Source: Saprolegnia diclina VS20
Lineage: Eukaryota; Oomycota; Saprolegniomycetes; Saprolegniales; Saprolegniaceae
Assembly: GCF_000281045.1 (NCBI RefSeq)
Contig: NW_008246076.1
Coordinates: 676,182 to 739,375, forward strand
Direction of reading: 5' to 3'
Length of the DNA stretch: 63,194 nucleotides
Below, piece by piece: positions 42,310 through 50,439 of the stretch (position 1 is the stretch's first letter; each line of letters opens with the position of its first letter). Below the pieces are notes generated by a model that had not been told where the DNA came from, searched no databases, and saw only the letters and a program-made list of their open reading frames with translations. The position numbers and the translations under genes were made by a program.

Positions 42310-43575
42310 ATGCCGGGCACAGCCGACGACCTCGGGAGCCTGCCGCGCGGCTGGATCGTGCAGGCGCGCGACTCCAAGAGCCCGGAAGAGCACGCCAAGT
42401 ACCTTCGCTACTGCCGCCTCAAGCAAAAGGGCTACCGCGAGCGCGCGGTCTCGGAGATCAAGCAGCTCGCTGCGACCGCCGCCGAGCTCGAGGCGCGGCT
42501 CGCGTCNNNNNNNNNNNNNNNNNNNNNNNNNNNNNNNNNNNNNNNNNNNNNNNNNNNNNNNNNNNNNNNNNNNNNNNNNNNNNNNNNNNNNNNNNNNNNN
42601 NNNNNNNNNNNNNNNNNNNNNNNNNNNNNNNNNNNNNNNNNNNNNNNNNNNNNNNNNNNNNNNNNNNNNNNNNNNNNNNNNNNNNNNNNNNNNNNNNNNN
42701 NNNGTGGGGGCCAACGCAGTCTCGTGGCAGCTCACGACGCTTTGGGCGGACCCGACGTCGCGCAAGCTCGGGATCGACTGGATCACGCGGGCTCGCATGC
42801 ACAACACGGACGCGATGCTGCTGCAATATGGCTTTCCGTCCAACGACGTCACGATCCTCGACTTTGATATGAAGGAGCTCGAGAACGAGACGTTCGAGTA
42901 CGTGTGGCGCGATCAGCTCGTGATCGACCACCCGCACGATCTTGTTCTGGATGTGATGCGGTACCGACTCGACCAGACGATGCAGGGCACGCAGTGGCGC
43001 AGCCCTGACTCGATTGCACTGGAAAAAGACGTGCGTCAAAACTCAGATGTGGCCACCTCGACTCACCAGATTGTTGTGGAGTCTAGATCGTACAGGAAAT
43101 TGGCCACACGCGGTACCAGCGGACGCTGCGCGGGTCACTGGAGCGGCCAGTCGAGTACATGAACTTTATCTGGCGCGAGTTTCACTTGCCAGAACGCACG
43201 ATCATTGTGGGCCAAAACATTACAGACGACGTCACGCTCGGTGCGAGTCCGCAGTCGCGCTACATGATGTTCTGGTACGTCTCAAACGGTTGTTGCCAAT
43301 CTAGAATCTAATATTCGGCGGCTAGGTACGTGCTGGACCGTGTCAACGACTTCCAGACCAAGCTCCGTGTGCTTGCGGTCTCGTCGCACTACTTTAACGC
43401 GCGCGGGTATGTCTCGCGTGACGACGAATTTGCGCTGATCGGGTACAAGCCGACGGGCGCCGTCGAAAACACGGAGCTCGCGCGTTTCAAGTACCACGTC
43501 TCGCGCATGTACACGCGCACGTCGGGCATGTTTGAGCGCGACCTCGATAGTTACATCGCGACCACGCTCGCATGA
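42310..43575 (+). CDS. M96-like coiled-coil/START-like protein, copy D (contains gap)
   Basis: Three exons are visible (42310-43030 with a run of N inside, 43087-43274, 43326-43575). The N-terminus gives a basic coil (YLRYCRLKQKGYRERAVSEIKQL). After the gap come LGIDWITRARMHNTDAML, FEYVWRDQ, IIVGQNITDD, MFWYVLDR and a C-terminal helix. The last two exons sum to 438 nt in frame, and the intron splitting the MFW Trp codon is shared with copies A-C. Whether the first intron exists cannot be seen because of the gap. It is separated from A-C by about 6 kb and is the most divergent copy. Confidence 0.7.
42507..42703. other. Assembly gap (197 N)
   Basis: A run of 197 N lies in the first coding part of M96-like copy D. 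The coding length through it is not a multiple of three, so the gap size is an estimate or hides an intron. Confidence 0.95.
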
Positions 43576-44348
43576 CAACATTGTCGCCTACTAGTATATT
43601 TTTGTAGCGTTTTCTATAATTTTTGGTAACGTTATTTGCGCCTTTTTCCGAGTTGGTCGAGTTAATGTGCACCGTGATGTTGCAACAGGGGTAGGGTTCA
43701 CGGGTTGGCGACCGGAAGATGACGAGCACCAACCTCGTTCCTGCACGGCCAATCCGGATCAGTTGCAAGTAGCTATTGAATCAGTCGGCGGTGGCCAGCG
43801 CGCGCTGCCCACACGTGCGGTGGAGATGCAGCGGCTCGGTGGGACTTGCCGTTCCGAGCTGCGTGCATACATGTACCCGACAACACGGCATGCGTGACCA
43901 CAGAAACAGAGCCGACCGTCAGTCATTCAAGCGAGTCTGGCTCCGACGTCTCTGTCATTTGAGAGAGAAACGCTAGCTGCGGCCACCTTTGGTGGAAGCG
44001 CCTTATCCACATGTGGGGGCGAGGACGACTGCCTCAAACCTACATACGAGAGCACGTCCAAACCAACGAAATCGATTGGTGCATCTTGGTGGACCAAAGC
44101 CGCGTTGACGCTACGTCGTCACGGTATCAGTCTCGACTGGTACATGTAGCCCATGTTGCCGTGTGAACTCTTGCGCTCGAATGGGCAAGCGGTGGGTGTT
44201 TTTAACACCATTTCATGTCCTATATTATTTACGAATCGTTTCGGTAAAACACACAAATGGTGTACATCTCGAACACCATTTCGGTGTGTCGGTTAGAAAA
44301 ACCCGTGACAAAGCGTGCGTAATCGGGCCAGATTCCTTGCCGGTGAGG
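43576..44348. other. Intergenic region
   Basis: A GACAACATTGTC palindrome (43574-43585) overlaps the copy D stop codon, and a GGGGTAGGGTT motif lies at 43688-43698. No gene seen. Confidence 0.4.
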
Positions 44349-45756
44349 ATGAAGGTACTGGCCGAGGGCGACCTCCGGAAGCGCTGCGCGACGCTGCCCA
44401 TGATGCGCCGGCGCTACTGCATGCTGCTGCTCGATGACAGCAATAGCGCCAAGCTCAAGGTGCTCCTGCGCTCGTACAAGAGCAAGGCCGAGCGTGACGG
44501 CAGCGCCGACAGCTTTGTGTCGTCGCACGTGGTCAAGTGCATTGGCGAGTGGACGGGCAAAGGGAATCTGCATACATATCCGCATGCGTTTGTGGTCGAG
44601 ACGGCGCAGAGCAAGCTCTTCCACTGCTCGGCGCCGTCCAGCGAGGCCAAGGCGAGCTGGATGCACGCGATCCCGTTTGCCGAAGATGGCCTGTACGCGC
44701 TCGTCGGGCCCGGCGTCACGCCCATTCTCTCGGCCTCGTCCCAAGACGACGTGCCCACGCCCAACGACGCGCCGATGCCAGCGTCCTTCCACGAGTCGAC
44801 GACCAACGTCCGCGAGTCGACGGCCAACGTCCGCGCGTCCCAAGCTGCGCGCCCGCCACCTCGTACGTCGTGTGCCCGTCGTAGCTAGCCCGTGTGTAAA
44901 GCATCATGTAGCTTCGCGCGAGTCGTCGACTCGTCCAGAGAGCAGCAATCTCGAGCGGCCAGTGAAAGCGCGGCCACCGAGCGTAAAGGACGCCTTGTTT
45001 CAGCGCAAGGCCAAGCAGACAACGAAGCGGGACCTTGTCGCCGACCTCGAGATCGAAAGCGACGAGGAGGGTGCTGCGCCGGTACCCGCGACCGATCCCT
45101 ATCTCTGGACGATGTCTCACGGACGACGGCGAGTAGGAGAGCGTGCTGCTCGAGCCGTCGCTGCTTGGGCCCAAGATCGACCCTTACGAAGTCGACGTGC
45201 ACATTGGCTATGTGCCGCCCGCGCCCATGAAGCTGCAGTTTGAGGTCGACCCGCAGGCCACGGCGATGACGTCCGTGGCGCCGTCCAACGACAGCGACGA
45301 GGATGAGATCGTACCGATGGATCCTGATTTGTACGCGCGCATTTCGCAGCTGCGTATGGACGAAGCCAAGGAAGCAACGCGCCGACCAAAAGACGAGGCG
45401 CGACTTCGGCGGAATGAGGCCGAGCCCCGGGTGGCCCGCAAGGTCAAAGCCAAGAAGCACAAGAAAAGAGGGGCGGACGAGAGCAGTCGCGATCCGCACC
45501 ACCACCACCACAGTAGCAGTAGCACGAGCCAACCTACGTTGACGTCCAAGCGAGACAAGTCGCGTCGCGAGGCGTCGCCGAGTCCGCCGGCGCCCCGTCG
45601 CGCCCCGCCACTGGTGAGGATTCGGGTTGATGGGCGGTTGGATGACTGATGTACCGCTTGTAGCCGGCGGACGATGCACCACAGCCGCATGCTGTACGAC
45701 CAGCGCCCTTGCCGAAAGGACCGGCGCTGGCGCTGCCCGACATTGAGGGGTTTTAA
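44349..45756 (+). CDS. PH-domain protein with lysine/histidine-rich C-terminus
   Basis: Four exons (44349-44862, 44912-45081, 45137-45613, 45664-45756) total 1,254 nt, an exact 417-aa frame; introns are 49-55 nt. The N-terminal ~115 residues form a PH domain: GDLRKR, RRRYCMLLL, HAFVVET, LFHCSAPSSEAKASWMHAI. The rest is low-complexity: Ser/Pro linkers with repeated (T)NVRES units, an IDPYEVDVHIGYVP segment, a helical lysine-rich run and a histidine run before SSSSTSQP. PH domains bind phosphoinositides or proteins at membranes. The start at 44349 was chosen as the ATG directly before the PH fold; a longer N-terminus is possible. Confidence 0.75.
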
Positions 45757-46030
45757 GTCGAACAAGCATGTCGTTCAATACTCAAGTTGAACGTTTTTCT
45801 TGCTTGGAGGGAGATTGTATTTGTGCTGGCGACTGACGAGGGCTAGGTCACCACCAGTCGTATCGCCGGGATAAAGCGTGCAGAGCTGTCGAGCTCCTTG
45901 GTGCTATTGCAAGTAAAACCAGCGACTTGCTGGGGATCAAACCCAGCTCTACTTGGAGATGAACTACAAACTACATGTACTATCGACAAGGCCATTTTCA
46001 AACTGCCTTTTCCGAGCCAGGTAAAAACCA

Positions 46031-46459
46031 ATGTACCGACTCGTAGTACAAGGGATTTTGTTCAGTTTGTGTGTATACACGTGGGATTTGATGCAACGAA
46101 CGGAGGCACTCGACACCTCGAGCAGCAGCGTGGTGCTGCCCGCTTTGCGACCAAGTGCGACCTTGCACGAGGCGGATGATGGATCGTCCAACGTGCTCGT
46201 CGCGTCGATGCTTGTTGCGCTTCTCGCGTTGCTCGTCGTAGCTGCGCTCCTCGTCCGCCGACGCCGCCGACAACGCACCCGCGCGGCAAGTGTCAAGTGT
46301 CTCGACCTGCCGTACGGTTTGAACCTGCCCGTGCTCTCGCCGCCGCGCCAAGCGTCTTCATTGGAGATGTACGAGTGGGTCGGCAGCACTGCGTCGCCCA
46401 TGCTCGCCATCCCCGAGCACGTCCTTTGCAGCATGAACGACCGCCTCGCGCCGTTGTGA
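46031..46459 (+). CDS. Small single-pass membrane protein with signal peptide
   Basis: 142 aa, single exon. Residues 1-20 form a hydrophobic signal-like stretch, a short polar ectodomain rich in Ser and Asp follows, then a strong transmembrane helix (about 57-75, ALLALLVVAALL) stopped by RRRRRQR. The cytoplasmic tail contains LPYGLNLPVLSPP and a conserved-looking MYEWVGS motif. This is the layout of a type I membrane protein with basic stop-transfer. Function unknown; a small receptor or adaptor. Confidence 0.65.
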   Translation: MYRLVVQGILFSLCVYTWDLMQRTEALDTSSSSVVLPALRPSATLHEADDGSSNVLVASMLVALLALLVVAALLVRRRRRQRTRAASVKCLDLPYGLNLPVLSPPRQASSLEMYEWVGSTASPMLAIPEHVLCSMNDRLAPL

Positions 46460-47378
46460 TCCATGCAAAATGGACGTGGCAGCACACGGTCGAAGCACGG
46501 ATATACAGACGACGTCGTAGTCGATACATATTACATGGGACTAATCTCGATATCTATAAACATAGTGCGGATTCTTGACGCACTGACAAAGACTTGGCGA
46601 CAACAACCAATCATCAGGTTCTCGTACTAGAGTGCTGCCAAACATGAATGTCGTTGGCGTTGGTGCAAGTGTCTCGGTACTACTGTGCTGTCTGGGCCGT
46701 GCCTGCAGAGGTGCCATCGAGAGGGCTCATTGAGCTCGTCTCTCGTCCCCATGGGATACCTGTGTTCTTTTGAAAGGTTTAGAGCTGGGGATCTGTGTTT
46801 ATTAGATCGTTAAATCAAACGCAAGCGAAGCTACGACGACGCACTCCGTGACGGCCTTGAAACCCCGTGATCTGGAGCAAAGCTGCCGAGGAGGTCGTCT
46901 GTCAGCCGCGGTGCAGGATCAAGTCAACAGTACTAGGAGTTCGCGCGGTTGTTGTTGAAACGAGCTATTGCATGTAACTACAAATATATGGTGGACTACC
47001 TAATGCGCTCGTGAAGCGTGGTCGGTGCGTCAAGCGAGGAGCGTTAATGGCCGTGATTTGGGAACCAGGGACAAGGTAGCGCGCGCACCAAGGGTCGTCT
47101 CGAAGGGCGTTCTGGGAGCTCGGGCGGTCGCACCATTCGATGCCACACTCTGCACAAAACGTCATATGACGACTACATTCAAGACAGAATATATATGTCC
47201 ATCGGTGTGTCGCGATCCCTCGCCGCCGCCGTGTGGTTGCTGCGCGCAGCGCGTGCCACGTCAATTGACGTTGAACGCGTTTAAGGTTGCGAGAACGCGT
47301 TTAAACACCTCCAAACGTCGTGTTGTGATTGGTCGGCGAAAATACCGAGCAGCGGGGGCCCAGTCTTGACTTTGCACC
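46460..47378. promoter_or_regulatory. Intergenic region with ankyrin-gene promoter
   Basis: Two AACGCGTTTAA motifs (47274-47284 and 47294-47304) and a GATTGG CCAAT-type box (47327-47332) lie 47-105 bp upstream of the ankyrin start. Repeat copy 3 lies at 46948-47087. No gene in the rest. Confidence 0.45.
46948..47087 (+). repeat. Dispersed ~140-bp repeat, copy 3
   Basis: The most divergent copy: it keeps GTTGTTGAAACGAG, ATGGTGGAC, CCTAATGCGCTCGTGA, TGCGTCAAGC and AAGGTAGCG in the same order and orientation as copies 1 and 2. Confidence 0.6.
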
Positions 47379-48578
47379 ATGTTCAGCTACCTCAGCGAGA
47401 CGCTCAACATCAAGAACCTCGGCGAGCTCATTGCGCCGACGCTGACGCCCGAGCAGCAGCTGCACCAGGCCATCAGCGACGGCCTCCCCGAGAAGGTCCG
47501 CCACCTCCTCGACGACGTCAAGGTCAGCGTCAACGCGCGCACGCCCGAAGGCTCGTACCCGATCCACTCGGCTGCGTACGCCGGGCGCGTCGACATCTTT
47601 AACCTCCTCCTCGAGCGCGGCGCCGACATTACGACGCTGGGGCCGCGCGGCAACACGCCGCTGCACCTCGCCTGCGCCCAAGGCCACTTTGAGCTGGCCA
47701 AGCTCCTCGTCGGCCGCGGGGCCAACGTCGCCCAGCGCAACCAGAGCGGCCGCACGTCGTACGATGTGGCCAAGGGCGACAGTTTGCGCCAATTTTTGCT
47801 CCCGCTGCAGTTCCAGCACGAAGACCCGACCGAGCGCGCGGCCGCGGTGCAGCAAGCCCACCAAATGGGCTTGACGGGGTTCCACGACCCGACGATGCCG
47901 CAGGCTGCGATCGCGCCGCCGCCGACGAGCATTCCGTATGGGTCGGCGCCGCCCATGGGGGGCGGGTACCAAGACGCACCGATGGCGTCCGACCCGCACG
48001 CAGCATTGTACGCACCGCCGACGCACAGTGCGATTCCGCGCGGCGCCGCAGCCCGCCGGGACCCCAAGGTCACCCGACCTATTGCAGCCGACGGGTTTGG
48101 CTCGAGCGTTGGCAACGCTGAGCTCACTGCGTTTTACGGCAACACGGTCTCGATCAACCAAGCGGTGCCGCCGCCGCCCGTCATGGCGGGACCGCCGTCG
48201 CACCCGATGACGGCCGCGTCGACACTGGCCCCGGCCCCCGCACCGCGCAAGAGCGTGCCACCCCAGTTCAAGATCTTCAACCCCAAGCTCGCCCAGCAAA
48301 ACCACAGCCAAGACGGTGTCGGGCGCCCGCAGTCGGCCGGCAACCAGCACCCGGAACCTATGACGTCGGCGGCGTCGTTTGGTCCGAGCTCGGGCCCGTC
48401 GGCCATGGGCCAGGCGTCGTATGCGCAGCAGTCGTATGCGCCATACCACGCGGCGCCCACGTACAATACGTCATCGTTTGGCCAGCACCAGCAACCTGCG
48501 TTCCCGCCGTCGCCCGATGGCCGCTACGTGCAAGAAGAGTCGGTGGACTTTTCGGCCCACACGAGCGCACTGCAGTAA
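47379..48578 (+). CDS. Ankyrin-repeat protein with proline/alanine-rich tail
   Basis: 399 aa, single exon. Residues ~25-150 hold about four ankyrin repeats, clearest at YPIHSAAYAGRVDIFNLLL and NTPLHLACAQGHFELAKLL, ending RTSYDVAKG. The second half is rich in Pro, Ala and Ser with PPPPVMAGPP-type tracts, suiting SH3/WW-type or condensate-forming interactions. No catalytic domain is visible, so it is likely an adaptor. The frame is clean from ATG to TAA. Confidence 0.85.
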   Translation: MFSYLSETLNIKNLGELIAPTLTPEQQLHQAISDGLPEKVRHLLDDVKVSVNARTPEGSYPIHSAAYAGRVDIFNLLLERGADITTLGPRGNTPLHLACAQGHFELAKLLVGRGANVAQRNQSGRTSYDVAKGDSLRQFLLPLQFQHEDPTERAAAVQQAHQMGLTGFHDPTMPQAAIAPPPTSIPYGSAPPMGGGYQDAPMASDPHAALYAPPTHSAIPRGAAARRDPKVTRPIAADGFGSSVGNAELTAFYGNTVSINQAVPPPPVMAGPPSHPMTAASTLAPAPAPRKSVPPQFKIFNPKLAQQNHSQDGVGRPQSAGNQHPEPMTSAASFGPSSGPSAMGQASYAQQSYAPYHAAPTYNTSSFGQHQQPAFPPSPDGRYVQEESVDFSAHTSALQ

Positions 48579-49381
48579 CGTTAGTAGCTTAGGAATATAA
48601 TCAATCGAGTATCAGCGAGTTGTATGTAGGACAACACAGCGTGTGCCTGTAGAAGCAACGTATAGAGTGCAAAGCCGTGCAGGAATCGAAGCGTCAAGTC
48701 GACTGGCGTATACGTCTCTGGGTGCAGCAGAGGCGCACGCCAGCCACCTCGTGTTGTCCGACGATGACGTGCTGCAGTGCCCGTCAAGGCTCCCGTCTGC
48801 CCGTCAGCTCGTCGACTCAAACGTACATGCAACCGATGTACTACACTATGAAGGGAATCGCGCAGTTAACGATGCCCATGTCGCTCCAAGCGACGCTTGG
48901 CTGTGGAAGTACACTGTAGCCGACTGGATACTTCAACGTCCGTCGAATCTGGTGGGTGCCAGATCATTTTTGTGGTCGTAACTCTGGCCAGGATCTCAGA
49001 CCACGGGCGTTGTGCACCTGGAAAAGCCAGGACGGACGGAGATACGAGCTACTTGGTGTACTTGAAGCAATGTTGAAGCCCGCGGTTAATGCCACATTGC
49101 AGCGCGTCGCAACACCAAGTCCGTCGGCGGTCGGCGGTCGATCGTGCGCGGTTTCCACTAAAGAAGAGAAGAAGAGAGGCGGCAAGAGCCCTGTGCTGCA
49201 TGATGACGAGCACGAGGTCGGCCGACGCCGTGACGAAGGCCGCGAAAGCCAGCGCTCGACGAACGCTGGGATCCCGTCGCAGGTGATATCGCCGGTCGTG
49301 ATTGGGTGACGCCAGTGCCATCTGGCGATTCGATTCGACGCGGCCAGTTTGCAGTTTGCCTTTTGGACGCTGGAAAGCAGC
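48579..49381. other. Intergenic region
   Basis: No gene supported. An open frame at 48956-49309 has no domain and lies mostly in the promoter of the secreted lectin-domain gene. Confidence 0.4.
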
Positions 49382-50374
49382 ATGTTGACAGCCCCGTCGT
49401 TGGTGCTCCTCCTCGCGGGCGCGGCGGCCGCGACCAACTCGACCTTTGTCTTCAAGGTGGACATGACCGTGCAGGGCGTCCGCGCCAGCCGCAACCAAGA
49501 CAACGTGCTCATCCCGTGCCAGAGCAACGTCTGCGTGCCGTCGGGCGGCGCGAGCTTCGAGTTTTGCCGAACAGCGTGCAACTCGGAGGCGGGCCAGGCC
49601 GACTGCGCGTCCAAGTGCACGTGCAACGGCACAAAGCCCGGCTTCATGTGCGCCGGCGTCTGCAACGCGGCCAAGACGGCCGACGAGTGCGGATCGCCCG
49701 TCTTTCAAAAATGCATTGGCCAAGACCTCGTGTGCGACCGGACACCGCCGTCGCCAGCGCCGAGTCCGTCGTCGACGCCAGCGCCCAGCTCGTCGCCCAA
49801 CCCAACGCCGAGCCCATCTTCCAACCCGACACCTAGTCCGACACCGTCGCCCAGTTCATCGCCTTACCCGACGCCAAGCCCGACCTCCAACCCGACGCCA
49901 AGCCCTTCGTCTAGCCCTTCACCGAGTCCTTCGCCGAGTCCATCTTCGTCGCCTAGTCCGGCGCCGACGCAGCGCGTGCGCTTTGTCAAGCTCCAGAGCC
50001 CGGGCGAGGCCCACTTGATCGAGTACTACACGGGCCTGTACTTTGGCGCTGGTCAAAACAACGCGAATGACGCGTTCGACTGGGACCCGTCGGTCGGGTC
50101 GATTCGCTCGGTGAGCGGCAACGCGTGCCTCGACGCGTTTCTTGCGGATGACAAGAAGTTCTACCTGCACACGTACCCGTGCGACGCGGCCAACCCGAAC
50201 CAGTGGTGGATCTACGACGATGGCGCGCGCCAAGTGCGCCACAAGACCCACAGCAACATGTGCCTCGACGCCGACCCGTCCGACGCCGACAAGAAGGTGC
50301 AAATGTACACTTGCGCCCAAGGCAACGCGCACCAGTACTTTGAGATGCGCCCGATCTTGTCGCGTGGACAGTAA
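49382..50374 (+). CDS. Secreted cysteine-rich protein with C-terminal beta-trefoil lectin domain
   Basis: 330 aa, single exon. Residues 1-17 are a signal peptide ([17 protein letters not shown]). A compact domain with eleven or more cysteines (about 40-120: [21 protein letters not shown]) follows. Then a long Pro-Ser linker (about 125-200, repeats of PSPSS and TPSP) joins a C-terminal domain like a ricin-B beta-trefoil lectin (CLDAF..., [23 protein letters not shown]). The ricin-B fold binds sugars and alone is not a toxin. An extracellular carbohydrate-binding role, for example on chitin or host surfaces, is plausible but not shown. Confidence 0.8.
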   Translation: MLTAPSLVLLLAGAAAATNSTFVFKVDMTVQGVRASRNQDNVLIPCQSNVCVPSGGASFEFCRTACNSEAGQADCASKCTCNGTKPGFMCAGVCNAAKTADECGSPVFQKCIGQDLVCDRTPPSPAPSPSSTPAPSSSPNPTPSPSSNPTPSPTPSPSSSPYPTPSPTSNPTPSPSSSPSPSPSPSPSSSPSPAPTQRVRFVKLQSPGEAHLIEYYTGLYFGAGQNNANDAFDWDPSVGSIRSVSGNACLDAFLADDKKFYLHTYPCDAANPNQWWIYDDGARQVRHKTHSNMCLDADPSDADKKVQMYTCAQGNAHQYFEMRPILSRGQ

Positions 50375-50439
50375 TGCATAACCTTTTTTTCTATTTCGTA
50401 CAAGTTGTACACATTGTGAGTCCGATTGAAACCGTCGAC

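Noticed and set aside
45920-45940. CTGGG-loop-CCCAG hairpin resembling a tRNA T-arm
   Set aside because: No matching A-box, anticodon arm or acceptor stem could be placed on either strand.
47301-48449. Minus-strand open frame of 382 codons
   Set aside because: Antisense to the ankyrin gene; extreme Arg/Gly/Ala composition typical of a GC shadow.
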